A stretch of 64,000 nt of DNA. Origin: Lyngbya sp. CCAP 1446/10 (GTDB taxonomy: Bacteria > Cyanobacteriota > Cyanobacteriia > Cyanobacteriales > Microcoleaceae). The notes beneath the pieces are model-generated. The model was not told where the DNA came from, searched no databases, and worked only from the letters and a program-made list of their open reading frames with translations. The stretch's first letter is position 1; every line of letters starts with the position of its first letter. This document shows, piece after piece, positions 37,416-46,948 of the stretch. The stretch is taken from NCBI RefSeq assembly GCF_026130175.1, contig NZ_JAIGNI010000017.1, positions 1 to 64,000 on the forward strand. The letters run 5' to 3'. The position numbers and the translations under genes are program-made.

Positions 37416-38062
37416 TTCAATTTGTTATTGTTGACCTAGACGGCCCTATTTTGGATGGAAAATTTCGACATTATGCCTGTTATAGTCAAATTTTAATGCA
37501 ACGAGGCTATACACCAATTAGTTTGGAAAACTATTGGCAGATGAAGCGAGAACAAGTGAATCGGAGAGAGCAGTTAGCAGCATCTGGATCTGAATCAATG
37601 TATGAAGAATTCTTACAGGCTTGGCTGAAATTAATTGAACAGCCACAATTTCTGGCGTTAGATCGCCCACAACCGGGTATGATTGATAAATTACAACAAT
37701 GGCGCAATTCGGGACTTCAATTAATTTTGGTCACTCTGCGACGCTCCCCAGAACGTCTTCATGCTCAACTGGTTGAATTAGGCTTAGATAGTCTTTTAGA
37801 TTATGTATTGCCGTGCGCTCATCAATTAGGAGCAAATGGCAAAGTTGAACAAGTTAAAAAAGCAGTTAGCCAAGTATCTCCTGAAAATTCTATTTGGATT
37901 GGGGATACAGAGGTAGATGTTGAAGCTGCCAGATTACTGGGATGTCCCATCTGGGCAGTTACCTGCGGTCTTCGCACAGAATTATACTTAGCATCCCTAT
38001 CTCCTGATTTCTTAAGTCCTGACTTATCAAGTATTAATTTGAGGTGTTTAGATGGGAATTGA
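37412..38062 (+). CDS. HAD superfamily hydrolase (phosphatase)
   Basis: A 216-residue HAD enzyme. FVIVDLDGPILDG (residues 3-15) has the nucleophile Asp and the general acid Asp; LVTLRRSPERL gives motif II (Thr); WIGDTEVDVEAARLLGCP gives the late Asp pair. Expected to remove a phosphate from a sugar phosphate or a similar compound in the same pathway. Overlaps neighbouring genes by 4 and 11 bases, so co-translation is likely. Confidence 0.9.
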   Translation: MIQFVIVDLDGPILDGKFRHYACYSQILMQRGYTPISLENYWQMKREQVNRREQLAASGSESMYEEFLQAWLKLIEQPQFLALDRPQPGMIDKLQQWRNSGLQLILVTLRRSPERLHAQLVELGLDSLLDYVLPCAHQLGANGKVEQVKKAVSQVSPENSIWIGDTEVDVEAARLLGCPIWAVTCGLRTELYLASLSPDFLSPDLSSINLRCLDGN

Positions 38063-38459
38063 GCAATGTCGGATTATTGAATTACCAAAAATTTCAGATC
38101 CTAGAGGAAACTTAACTTTTGTTGAAGCTAATAGGCATATTTCATTTGATATAAAGCGAGTTTACTATCTTTATGATGTTCCAGGGGGTTCGGAACGGGC
38201 GGCTCACGGTCACAAACAATTGCAGCAGCTATTTATTGCCATGTCAGGGAGTTTTGATGTACTAATAGATGATGGGTATGAAAAAAAGAAGTATCACATG
38301 AACCGTTCTTATTACGGTTTATATATTTGCCCTATGATCTGGCGAGACCTTGATAATTTTTCGTCAGGATCGGTTTGTATGGTTTTAGCCTCTGATTACT
38401 ACGATGAGTCTGACTATTACCGTGAGTATCAAGATTTTATCAATGCAGTTAAGAGGTAG
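38052..38459 (+). CDS. FdtA/QdtA-type dTDP-hexose 3,4-ketoisomerase (cupin)
   Basis: A 135-residue cupin of the WxcM/FdtA group, which moves the keto group of dTDP-4-keto-6-deoxyglucose from C4 to C3. RGNLTFVEANRHISFDIKRVYY and AAHGHKQLQQLFIAMSGS are the family signature, with the catalytic His pair in HGH. It comes before the aminotransferase that would use its product. FdtA (galacto product) and QdtA (gluco product) cannot be told apart by eye. Confidence 0.9.
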   Translation: MGIEQCRIIELPKISDPRGNLTFVEANRHISFDIKRVYYLYDVPGGSERAAHGHKQLQQLFIAMSGSFDVLIDDGYEKKKYHMNRSYYGLYICPMIWRDLDNFSSGSVCMVLASDYYDESDYYREYQDFINAVKR

Positions 38460-38462
38460 GAA

Positions 38463-38588
38463 ATGAATATTTATTTACAAAAAATTGATCGCCATGAGCC
38501 TCATGCTGTGCGCTCGACATTCAAGCCGCGCCAAGCGGCTAGGAAAGATTTTTTTGAGGTAGAGCATATGCTTATAAAAAACCTCTGA
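38463..38588 (+). CDS. Short ORF between FdtA and FdtB (41 aa), doubtful
   Basis: ATG at 38463 lies at the end of the FdtA gene (stop at 38459) and gives a 41-residue product ending in VEHMLIKNL. Its start could be the relic of a third gene, perhaps the acetyltransferase expected here, but I do not see acetyltransferase repeats. The remainder of 38589-38745 shows nothing. Confidence 0.3.
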   Translation: MNIYLQKIDRHEPHAVRSTFKPRQAARKDFFEVEHMLIKNL

Positions 38589-38745
38589 AAATTAGGAAGA
38601 GAAGTAGACTTTCTTGTGGATAGCGATTCCTTCAATAATTGGAAATATGATAAATTTGATTAACACATCTTGAATGGTAGTTACGGTCTAGAATGACAGG
38701 CAAACGATGGCTCGATTTAAATATTTGACTAAGGAGTGAATTTCA

Positions 38746-39849
38746 ATGCTTATTCCCTTTCTAGATCTAAAAGCACCTTACCTAGAACTCAAGGAAGAAT
38801 TAGACAATGCTTACCACCGAGTGATGAACTCTGGCTGGTATCTGCTCGGAAAAGAATTAGAAGCGTTTGAAGCAGAGTTTGCTAGCTATTGCGAAGCCAA
38901 ATACTGTGTGGGAGTCGGCAATGGTTTAGAAGCTTTGCACCTAATCTTGAGAGCTATGGATATTGGCCCTGGTGATGAAGTGATTGTACCAGCCCATACT
39001 TACATTGCTACCTGGCTGGCAGTTTCCTATGCAGGAGCTACACCTGTTCCTGTCGAGCCTGACGAAAAAACCTATAATATCGATCCAACTCGTATTGAAG
39101 CTGCAATTACAGAACGCACCAAGGCAATTTTACCAGTGCATCTTTATGGTCAACCTGCTGATATGGATTCCATCAATCAAATCGCAGTACGATATGGTTT
39201 GAAAGTGATTGAAGATGCTGCTCAAGCTCACGGCGCGTGTTATAAAGGACGACGGGTTGGTGGGCTGGGAAATGCTGCGGGTTTTAGCTTCTATCCTGGA
39301 AAGAATTTAGGTGCTTTTGGAGATGGGGGTGCAGTTGTTACAAATGATGCGATAGTGGCAGAACGGGTAAAAATGCTCCGTAACTATGGGTCTAGTGTTA
39401 AGTACCATAACGAAATAAAAGGATTAAACTCTCGGTTGGATGAGGTGCAAGCTGCTTGGTTGCGAGTTAAATTAGCCAAGTTAGATGAATGGAATAATCG
39501 TCGGCGACTGATAGCGAGGTACTATATTGAATCTCTTCAAGGCTTTTCTGACTTGACTTTACCCTATGTGCCAGAATGGGCGGAACCTGTTTGGCACTTA
39601 TTTGTTATCTGTCATCCCCATCGAAATATATTACAAAAAAAACTAATAGAGGTGGGGGTTGCAACGTTAATTCATTATCCCATTCCCCCTCATTTGCAAT
39701 CAGCCTATGCAGACATGGGATTTCAGCCTGGAAGTTTTATGATTGCAGAAAAATTAGCTAATCAGATATTGAGTGTTCCTATTGGCCCCCATTTATCTGA
39801 TGAAAGTCTGCATATAGTTATCTCACAACTTCGACTAATCCTCAATTAA
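38746..39849 (+). CDS. DegT/DnrJ/EryC1 aminotransferase, FdtB/QdtB type
   Basis: A 367-residue PLP-dependent sugar aminotransferase. [16 protein letters not shown] binds the cofactor phosphate, [11 protein letters not shown] holds the ring Asp and His, [16 protein letters not shown] the Schiff-base Lys. Next to FdtA it should make dTDP-3-amino-3,6-dideoxyhexose. AAGGAG lies about eight bases before the start. It ends the plus-strand glycan run; the following genes converge on it. Confidence 0.93.
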   Translation: MLIPFLDLKAPYLELKEELDNAYHRVMNSGWYLLGKELEAFEAEFASYCEAKYCVGVGNGLEALHLILRAMDIGPGDEVIVPAHTYIATWLAVSYAGATPVPVEPDEKTYNIDPTRIEAAITERTKAILPVHLYGQPADMDSINQIAVRYGLKVIEDAAQAHGACYKGRRVGGLGNAAGFSFYPGKNLGAFGDGGAVVTNDAIVAERVKMLRNYGSSVKYHNEIKGLNSRLDEVQAAWLRVKLAKLDEWNNRRRLIARYYIESLQGFSDLTLPYVPEWAEPVWHLFVICHPHRNILQKKLIEVGVATLIHYPIPPHLQSAYADMGFQPGSFMIAEKLANQILSVPIGPHLSDESLHIVISQLRLILN

Positions 39850-39928
39850 ATGGTTTTACCTTAAGCCATTTTTCCCCAAGAACTGGGTTCTTTAGGTTAT
39901 GATTTACTGAGATGTAAGATCGATCGCT

Positions 39929-41626
39929 CTAATTCTGATTCGACTGTTTCAGTTTTAAGCTTGATCGCTCTAATTCTATCTGAATCTGCTGGGCTGTCTG
40001 TTTCCAACTCTTTAATTGGGCTTCCGTCCAGTCTTCGTGCTTTTGGGTCCGTTCTACCTTCTGTGCTGTTTCTCCCCATATTTCCCGTTGAGATTGGATC
40101 TGCTGTTTTTCTTCCTGAATCTGATGCAAATGTGCGATTGCTTCTTGTTTATCTGACTGGAGTGCTAGATGTTGAGCTTCTATCATAGCCGAGTTACCCT
40201 GAACATACTGGGTATATTTGTTGTAAATAATCTCCCTAGTTCTGAAAAAATCACTACGATTTTTACTTGTCGTTGTGCTTCCATCATTTCTCCATACAAA
40301 TTCACAGGTGGTTTCTTTGATGTGAGCAATACTAAATTTGCGAGATAACCTGATTAGCAAATCCCAATCTTCGTGAGTGCCAAGATTTAAATCGAATGCT
40401 CCTGTTTCATCTAAACATGATTTTTCGTGCATTAGGCAAAGAATAGGAATGAAGTTATTGACTAGAATTTTGTCATAGTCAAAATCAAAAGAATAGGGGA
40501 CGCTGCGATCAGTGGTGACATACTTGCCATCTTGCTTTTGCTGTTCCGCCATCACTGCGTCGGTATAGGCTACTTTGTATTCGCTATTTTTCAATAATTT
40601 TACTAGGGTTTCTAGATGATTCGGATAATAGGTATCATCATCGTCTAAATAGGCGACATATTTGCCACTTGCAGCGTGAATGCCTGTGTTGCGGGCTGCC
40701 GAACGGTCAAGATTTTGATCGTGTTTCAGATAGAGGATATTTCCCTTTGAGTTAAGAGGAGTGAGAATATTTTGGACATCTATACCACCGTCGTTAATTA
40801 CAATAATTTCGATATCAGAGAAGGTTTGATTGAGGACGCTTTTCACAGCCTGGGCAAGCATTTCTGGCCGGTCTTTGGTGGGGATGATGACGCTGACAAG
40901 AGATTTTGCTGCTGTTCGATAGGGTAAGGCTTGGAGTTCTGATGCAAAAACTGGTGCAGGGATGGAAGTCTTTGCTGTCACTACACGCTTGAGGATGCCA
41001 TATTCTTCCAGTATTAGATTGGTTTCTTGCTGAGATATTGGCGAAGCGTGTTCCAATCCTTGTTTATTGTTATAGTACAATCCAAGAATTTGTGGGAGAC
41101 GCACAATATTTTCTGTTTTGCCTATTCGCAGCCAAAACTCATAATCACCAGCCGAAGTGAATTCTGATCTGAAATACCCGTATTTTTCGTGCAGCAACTT
41201 TCTCCACATCGGCTGTGGGCCTAGAATACAACGCCGTTCAAGTTCCCTGTAGTCAAATGATGGCCAGTTCCAGCGTTGATTAGCTTTAGTTGTCGCCCAT
41301 GTATCGTTACTAATGTTGGTTATTAACTGATCGGCAAAGACTACACTTGTTTGAGAGTGAGTGTCTAAGTAGCTTGCCATTACTTCCAAAGCGTCGGGGC
41401 GGTGTCTATCATCAGTGTTAGCATTGGTGATGTACGCCCCACGTGACATTTTAATTGCTCTATTCCATGAAGCGTAGAGAGTTTCACGCTTGGAAGTACG
41501 CTCATAAACTATATTCGGATATGTCGCTTTAAACTTTTGAATGATTTTCTGTTCGTTTTGTTCAGAGGCACTGTCAATTACTATGATTTCAAGCAAACCT
41601 TTTTTGTATAGAGTTTGATTGATCAA
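39929..41626 (-). CDS. Tandem family-2 glycosyltransferase (3' part of a split gene)
   Basis: Two GT2 domains in 565 residues. The first (about 1-235) lacks its first strand; the second (about 240-470) is complete, with VSVIIPTKDRPEMLAQAV and YVAYLDDDDTYYP carrying the metal-binding acids. A coiled coil closes it (about 490-560). The missing start of domain 1 (KLSAIVSTYNSEKFISNCV) is coded in the same frame further upstream, to a run of ten A at 41701-41710, where the upstream gene's frame meets it. So the TTG at 41624-41626 is not a natural start and both ORFs were probably one gene. Confidence 0.8.
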   Translation of the reverse strand: MINQTLYKKGLLEIIVIDSASEQNEQKIIQKFKATYPNIVYERTSKRETLYASWNRAIKMSRGAYITNANTDDRHRPDALEVMASYLDTHSQTSVVFADQLITNISNDTWATTKANQRWNWPSFDYRELERRCILGPQPMWRKLLHEKYGYFRSEFTSAGDYEFWLRIGKTENIVRLPQILGLYYNNKQGLEHASPISQQETNLILEEYGILKRVVTAKTSIPAPVFASELQALPYRTAAKSLVSVIIPTKDRPEMLAQAVKSVLNQTFSDIEIIVINDGGIDVQNILTPLNSKGNILYLKHDQNLDRSAARNTGIHAASGKYVAYLDDDDTYYPNHLETLVKLLKNSEYKVAYTDAVMAEQQKQDGKYVTTDRSVPYSFDFDYDKILVNNFIPILCLMHEKSCLDETGAFDLNLGTHEDWDLLIRLSRKFSIAHIKETTCEFVWRNDGSTTTSKNRSDFFRTREIIYNKYTQYVQGNSAMIEAQHLALQSDKQEAIAHLHQIQEEKQQIQSQREIWGETAQKVERTQKHEDWTEAQLKSWKQTAQQIQIELERSSLKLKQSNQN

Positions 41627-41673
41627 GTTCTCTACACAGTTTGATATAAACTTTTCTGAATTGTAAGTAGAAA

Positions 41674-44355
41674 CTATTGCTGAAAGTTTATAACAGTGAC
41701 TTTTTTTTTTGAATCATCAAATTCAACACTAACATCTTTTGCGAGATATTGTTGTGGACAATACTTAATGATTTTAGTTCTTTCATTGGTATAAATTTTG
41801 TCCAGAATATAGTCTCCTAATTTAACCAACGGATCGAAACTATACCAATTTTCATGGCTATAATTGTCGGACTGTATTTCTTCTACCATTTTCGCATAAG
41901 AAGCATAATCTAGGTAGTATCTCCCTATTTTCATGCCATACTTTCGCCAAGCCAAATCAGAAAAATTAGTAGGATGTACAACATGATAAGCTACTCTTGA
42001 ATCTAGAAACTTCAAGTTAACATTTGTGGGAAAAAGAGCAGCGGGCATCCAGTAATCCCACCAAGGCATACCAATACAAAATGTGTCGGTTGGATATAGG
42101 TCTATGATAGAAGTATCAAAGAAAAAATAATCAAAACCATGTTCATACTTCCCTACTGTATTATCTATCCAATCAATTTGCTGTAAATATACATCATCAA
42201 TGGAAGCTAGATTAATCCTGTTACCAAATACAAGAGAATTAACCGACTCTTGGGCAATAAACAAACGAAAGTTAGAATCTGCTTTCAAACATATATCTGA
42301 ATTGACAATGCCACCTATTTTTGTACCATGTTGTCGTAGATACAGCAGCATATCATCAAGATACACCAGTGGTCTGCCCGCCTCAGAATGTGCGTCACGA
42401 GTGACGGCATGAAAAAGTACATTTGCGTAAAGAGTTTGTAGTTGGTCAATTTCTGACTGTATATTTAATGAAACAACCGAAAATCCTAAAGCTTGCCAGC
42501 TATCTATCGCAGCGCGTTGTTTTTCGTAATTATTGGGCGCAATACTTGTCACAATTATTACATCATCTTTCTGATTAGATTGCTTTTTAGACTCTCCTTT
42601 CTCAAGAATTGTAACTGTGGCTCTACCCCTGTTATTATCTTGTTGTTCATTTTGTTTTTTAGGAGCAAAAATTTCTCCAATCGGTACCTTAACAATGATT
42701 GGTTTTGGTGCAGGTGTTGAACTGGTGTATTCTCCATGCTCTGTCAAAAGGCGTTCCTGACTCACAACCAACTCTACTTCCTGCATATATTTATCTATAT
42801 ACAGTTTTGACCGCTGACCTTCATAGGATCTAAACCCTCCTAAAAAATCATCGATAGCAAATAAAGGGGCATATCGAGAGAAACGCACCCACAACTCGAA
42901 ATCACCTGCAAGTTCGAGACCTAAATTTAGATTGGAACCTGCTTGCTCCCAAAGAGAACGTTTCCAAAATGTACTTTCTTGTTGAATAAATCTTCGTCTT
43001 TCTCTAATTTCTTGAGTTAAATTCAACAGATATTCTCTTGACCATTTTGGAATAGATGCTTCAAAGTAAGTAAGTTTGCCATCTCTATCCCATGCAGTGG
43101 CTCTGCCAGTTAGCCACTGTATTTCTTGATAGTGAGTAAAAGCTGCTACTACTTTAAAAAAAGCGTTTTGATGATATTTATCATCTGAATTTAACCAGGC
43201 CATGATTTCGCCTGTAGTATTTTTAAAAGCATCATTAATGGCAATATATTGACCACCATCTGGCTGACTTTGCCAGTAGCTTAGATACTTTTCATATTTT
43301 TTAATTATCTCAACTGATCCATCTTTACTACCACCATCCATAATAATATATTCAAGATTAGGATAACCCTGTTCCAAAATTGATTGAATACATTCCTCTA
43401 AAAATTCTCCTTGATTAAAAGAGGGTGTAACTATTGATATTTTGGGTAGTATTTTTTTGATGATAAGGCTTGCTGACACATTGTTACAGTTATTTTGTAT
43501 CGAATTATTTACAGGAGAAGATGGTAAACTCGAAGATACATTGATACTATTAATTGATTGTTCTTTCAACAGTTCTTGCTTTTTCCATAAAACATTATAT
43601 GACAGTGGCTTCCCAAATATTTTATAGCTTTGATGAGTAACAGGTTCCCACATCGCATTGTAAGCCTCTTCAGGCATTACATACAAATCCCCGTCTTTTT
43701 GCATTTCAGAAAATGGAATCATCTGATTCACGGTTTCAATGTGTTGAAAAATATATAATAGAAGTTGATTTGTCCAAACATTTGTCTGAACACCTTCTTT
43801 TTCGATCACAACATCGAATAAATGAAGAGAAAGACCACCTGATTTCAAAACTCGATTGATATCATCACAGACATTTTTAAAAGTTTCGTTATTTTCTGGA
43901 TATACGTGTTCTAATGTGGAGAGACTGAATACACAGTCAAAATAATCATCTGGAAGTTCAGGACTAAACTCTCCCATGTATGCAGAAACAAGATGATAAC
44001 CAAGCTGATCGTGGATTTGTTGAGGGCCATTGCCTACGCCTTCAAATTTATCCACATTCCAGATTTCGTATTGCTGCTTTAATGCTTGAATAACACGAGA
44101 GTTACCTCCTCCAACTTCTAACAGTTTTGAACCAGGAGGCAGATTGTCAACTATGAAGTTGTATACAAGAATATCTTGATATAACTTCAAGTTAGCTAGG
44201 TTATGATTTACTCCTATATGTTCGCCGAATCTAGGAAGCTTATAAAAATGACTTTGCTTGGAATAGGTAAAATATTCAAAGTCATTCCACATAGATTTTA
44301 GATTGATATACACTTCGTTTATATCATTTGATTGAGAATTAAAATCGCTAAACAT
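41674..44355 (-). CDS. Methyltransferase / glycosyltransferase fusion (5' part of a split gene)
   Basis: An 893-residue multidomain protein: class I methyltransferase (about 75-200, KLLEVGGGNSRVIQAL; LSTLEHVYPE), a GT2 domain (about 300-510, ISIVTPSFNQGEFLEECIQS; EIMAWLNSDDKYH), and a third, GT-A-like domain (about 600-860, VIIVTSIAPNNYEKQRAAI; GGIVNSDICL). GAGG six bases before ATG 44355 decides the start. The last residues (VTVINFQQ) are read after an A10 run; one extra A would join this frame to the tandem glycosyltransferase downstream. A surface-glycan assembly role is likely. Confidence 0.85.
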   Translation of the reverse strand: MFSDFNSQSNDINEVYINLKSMWNDFEYFTYSKQSHFYKLPRFGEHIGVNHNLANLKLYQDILVYNFIVDNLPPGSKLLEVGGGNSRVIQALKQQYEIWNVDKFEGVGNGPQQIHDQLGYHLVSAYMGEFSPELPDDYFDCVFSLSTLEHVYPENNETFKNVCDDINRVLKSGGLSLHLFDVVIEKEGVQTNVWTNQLLLYIFQHIETVNQMIPFSEMQKDGDLYVMPEEAYNAMWEPVTHQSYKIFGKPLSYNVLWKKQELLKEQSINSINVSSSLPSSPVNNSIQNNCNNVSASLIIKKILPKISIVTPSFNQGEFLEECIQSILEQGYPNLEYIIMDGGSKDGSVEIIKKYEKYLSYWQSQPDGGQYIAINDAFKNTTGEIMAWLNSDDKYHQNAFFKVVAAFTHYQEIQWLTGRATAWDRDGKLTYFEASIPKWSREYLLNLTQEIRERRRFIQQESTFWKRSLWEQAGSNLNLGLELAGDFELWVRFSRYAPLFAIDDFLGGFRSYEGQRSKLYIDKYMQEVELVVSQERLLTEHGEYTSSTPAPKPIIVKVPIGEIFAPKKQNEQQDNNRGRATVTILEKGESKKQSNQKDDVIIVTSIAPNNYEKQRAAIDSWQALGFSVVSLNIQSEIDQLQTLYANVLFHAVTRDAHSEAGRPLVYLDDMLLYLRQHGTKIGGIVNSDICLKADSNFRLFIAQESVNSLVFGNRINLASIDDVYLQQIDWIDNTVGKYEHGFDYFFFDTSIIDLYPTDTFCIGMPWWDYWMPAALFPTNVNLKFLDSRVAYHVVHPTNFSDLAWRKYGMKIGRYYLDYASYAKMVEEIQSDNYSHENWYSFDPLVKLGDYILDKIYTNERTKIIKYCPQQYLAKDVSVEFDDSKKKVTVINFQQ
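41701..41710 (-). other. A10 run: frameshift or slippage site joining two glycosyltransferase ORFs
   Basis: On the minus strand the run reads TC-A10-GTC. In the upstream frame it codes S-K-K-K-V and stops 27 bases later; re-reading one base gives S-K-K-K-S-H-C-Y-K-L-S-A-I-V and enters the GT2 domain without a stop. Either -1 slippage at this site, or a length mutation. Confidence 0.75.
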
Positions 44356-44385
44356 AAGACACCTCTTCCTCTTCAAAGTATAACT

Positions 44386-44718
44386 TTATTCTATTACAAG
44401 GGTTGTTGTTTGTGTTTGATTTTTTTTGTAATTCGCTTGTATAGCTCTTGACAACAAAAATCGTGAAAGTTCTAGATCCTCTTTTGTAAAATCTGTTACA
44501 TAACCTAATCTTTTCAACACTTGAGAATATTCTTGGTTTAATTTTCTAATCGTTGACATTTTTAGTTTGCGCCTATGATCTCCAGGTTCAACTTGCCTTT
44601 TGTGTGCATACATATTTTCTTCTACTTCAAAATTAGTAGAATTAATTAAATTATTTAATACTTTTTGGTCTGGTTTTTTGTCAACTCCAAAATTATTATT
44701 TGCAAATTTATTGACCAT
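44386..44718 (-). CDS. Small basic protein of unknown function (110 aa)
   Basis: A 110-residue basic, helical protein (GDHRRKLKMSTIRKLNQEYS; LGYVTDFTKEDLELSRFLL). No family recognised. The start could be ATG 44718 or the TTG at 44730 that overlaps the upstream gene's stop; I prefer the ATG. Position between a coiled-coil protein gene and the methyltransferase/glycosyltransferase gene puts it in the glycan operon. Confidence 0.6.
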   Translation of the reverse strand: MVNKFANNNFGVDKKPDQKVLNNLINSTNFEVEENMYAHKRQVEPGDHRRKLKMSTIRKLNQEYSQVLKRLGYVTDFTKEDLELSRFLLSRAIQANYKKNQTQTTTLVIE

Positions 44719-44726
44719 AACAGAAC

Positions 44727-45755
44727 TCAACCTTTACCTACACTAATTCGGCGTTGCATCAGTCTCTTCCACTCTTGTGAATTTGTCAACTCATAAGTAT
44801 CAAAGAGTTGTCCCTTTTCTGCCGAGAATTGGCAAAAATTTTCTAACCAATTGAGTAAAGACTCTGTTAGTGAGACTGATGTAAGTTTCAAAGAGTCCAG
44901 CAAATACTCCTGCATTTTTTGCAAATCACCATTTTGATAAGCATACCACGCATCCCATACAAGTAATTTATACTTAATATTATTTTCTAACTGCGGCTCA
45001 GTTTTTACAGACTGTTGTTGTAATTTAGTCCTAACTAATTCTAACTGTGTTACAGAAAAATGAGCTTTTAATTGTTCTAACTCTTCCTGAGCCTGATGTA
45101 ATTTAGCTTTGATTTTATGTAATTGAGATTGATTTGCGGCTAAGTCAGCCTTAGTTTGGTAGAGTTGAAATCGATAACTCTCGAATCCCCAATTTTGCTG
45201 GTACAGTTGAGACTGCGACTGTTCCAATACCCCCTGAGTTTGGTGGAGTTGCGACTGCGACTGTTCCAATTCCCCCTGAGTTTGGTGGAGTTGCGACTGC
45301 GACTGTTCCAATTCCCCCTGAGTTTGGTGGAGTTGAGACTGAGACTGTTCCAATTCCCCCTGAGTTTGGTGGAGTTGCGACTGCGACTGTTCCAATTCCC
45401 CCTGAGTTTGGTGGAGTTGCGACTGCGACTGTTCCAATTCTCCCTGAGTTTGGTGCAGTTGCGACTGCGACTGTTCCAATTCCCCCTGAGTTTGGTGGAG
45501 TTGCGACTGCGACTGTTCCAATTCTCCCTGAGTTTGGTGCAGTTGCGACTGCGACTGTTCCAATTCTCCCTGAGTTTGGTGCAGTTGAGACTGCGACTGT
45601 TCCAATTCTCCCTGAGTTTGGTGCAGTTGAGTTTGGTAATTTTCTACTTCCACCCTAAGCTGGTGCAATTGCCCTAGATGGTATTGCAATTCACTTTGAG
45701 TATGCTGTGGCAGTCCATAAGGCATAGTAGGCAACTTATTTTCTGAATCAGTCAT
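44727..45755 (-). CDS. Coiled-coil protein with ten 14-residue repeats
   Basis: A 342-residue protein. After a 43-residue head come ten near-identical copies of LHQTQGELEQSQSQ (two heptads each), then degenerate copies to about residue 240, giving a long uninterrupted coiled coil, and a helical C-terminal domain (about 250-342, WDAWYAYQNGDLQKMQEYL; TSVSLTESLLNWLENF). It may act as a ruler or scaffold for a surface-glycan complex, as long coiled coils do in some O-antigen systems; this is inference. It overlaps the sulfotransferase gene by eight bases. Confidence 0.85.
   Translation of the reverse strand: MTDSENKLPTMPYGLPQHTQSELQYHLGQLHQLRVEVENYQTQLHQTQGELEQSQSQLHQTQGELEQSQSQLHQTQGELEQSQSQLHQTQGELEQSQSQLHQTQGELEQSQSQLHQTQGELEQSQSQLHQTQGELEQSQSQLHQTQGELEQSQSQLHQTQGELEQSQSQLHQTQGVLEQSQSQLYQQNWGFESYRFQLYQTKADLAANQSQLHKIKAKLHQAQEELEQLKAHFSVTQLELVRTKLQQQSVKTEPQLENNIKYKLLVWDAWYAYQNGDLQKMQEYLLDSLKLTSVSLTESLLNWLENFCQFSAEKGQLFDTYELTNSQEWKRLMQRRISVGKG
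45208..45627. repeat. Ten 42-bp tandem repeats inside the coiled-coil gene
   Basis: The plus-strand word GAGTTTGGTG recurs at 45236 and then every 42 bases to 45614 (ten copies). Copies differ at only a few bases, so the array is young and probably variable in length. Multiples of 42 keep the reading frame. Confidence 0.92.
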
Positions 45756-46782
45756 TTGATTTGGTTTCCTGTCTATTCAATAAAGCAATCGATGAAATTA
45801 GCTTAGCAAAATACTGCTCTTCTTTCCAGCTTTCCCTCTCTTGGGGGTTTGCAAGCAATATATCTAGTGGAATTGTGTTCCACAGATCCTGCCAGTGAGG
45901 ACGTTTGGAATCCAGCACATCTCGCATTTCTTCGTAAGAGTAACCCAACTGAATAAACTGTTCTGCCCCTAAAAATTCTAAATAATCATTAGCTAATCGC
46001 CAGATTTGAGGCTTTTCTAAATCCAATACCCATCTATCTACATTTAGGGGATCGGGTTTAGTCTGTTGATAAACCTTATTTTGATCTCCATATCTCCAAG
46101 CGGGACAATCTTTGACCTTTCCATAATTAATCATCTCTGGCAAAAAATCAACTCCTAACCAGCTACAAATCTTACTCATTTCCCATTCCGGATTGAGCAG
46201 CAACCATTCATAATGTAATACTATGCAGTTATTTTTTAACTGATTGATGCTATTGAGTAATCTAACAGGAGCTTCTAATAAATCATGCTTGTATAGATGA
46301 AGCTTAAACCAATCGTCTTGAGTCCAAGTATTTATCATAGAACATAAAACAGCCAGAGGATTCCGAATAAGAATAATATAGTAAGCCTCTGGAAATGTTT
46401 TGTAAAGCTCAGAAATTATAAAATAATAGCGTGGTGTTTTGTCCAAAAAATAACGCTTTCCTGAAGGGATAGTAGCACAACTATACAAATAAGAATACAT
46501 TCGACGCAAGCCATTAAAATAAGATTCCTCTCCCTCCGGGATATCATTAATAAAACCTTGTACAGCATCCCTAGCCCATTGAGTATTATATTCTACTTCA
46601 TATCCCTCAGAACGCAAAGCATAGAAAGGATGAAGCATTAACCAAGGTTCAGAAACTGTATGAATTTCTGAGTGACTTCCCAATATTCGTTGTGTTAGTG
46701 TCGATCCAGCACGAGGTTGAGAAATTAAAAATATTAAGTTCTTACCTTTCAAAATACTATCTTCTGAGATATCATTGGTCAT
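45748..46782 (-). CDS. Sulfotransferase family protein
   Basis: A 344-residue PAPS-dependent sulfotransferase-like protein. The 5'-phosphosulfate loop is LISQPRAGSTLTQ near residue 20, and the 3'-phosphate motif is LIRNPLAVLCSMINTW near residue 140. It should sulfate a sugar or another group on the surface glycan. AGGAA about nine bases before ATG 46782 decides the start over earlier in-frame TTG/ATG codons. It is the first gene of the minus-strand run with the coiled-coil and glycosyltransferase genes. Confidence 0.88.
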   Translation of the reverse strand: MTNDISEDSILKGKNLIFLISQPRAGSTLTQRILGSHSEIHTVSEPWLMLHPFYALRSEGYEVEYNTQWARDAVQGFINDIPEGEESYFNGLRRMYSYLYSCATIPSGKRYFLDKTPRYYFIISELYKTFPEAYYIILIRNPLAVLCSMINTWTQDDWFKLHLYKHDLLEAPVRLLNSINQLKNNCIVLHYEWLLLNPEWEMSKICSWLGVDFLPEMINYGKVKDCPAWRYGDQNKVYQQTKPDPLNVDRWVLDLEKPQIWRLANDYLEFLGAEQFIQLGYSYEEMRDVLDSKRPHWQDLWNTIPLDILLANPQERESWKEEQYFAKLISSIALLNRQETKSND

Positions 46783-46948
46783 ACTTTTCATTTCCTGCAA
46801 GACTCTTTGACTGTATGTTGCCTGAATAATTTAGTGCCCCCAGTCTAACAGCCTCACCATTATCCCACAGCTCGTTCAAATATTTATACTCCCGGTAAGT
46901 ATCCATCGCGAACAAGAAACCGCCCTACGAGTCAGCCATCAACTGCCC

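Noticed and set aside
45208-45627. Regular repeats as a CRISPR array
   Set aside because: The copies are contiguous with no spacers and are in frame in a coding gene.
45156-45677. 173-residue plus-strand frame of VELRLRLFQFPLSL repeats
   Set aside because: It is the antisense of the 42-bp repeats of the coiled-coil gene; regularity comes from the DNA repeat.
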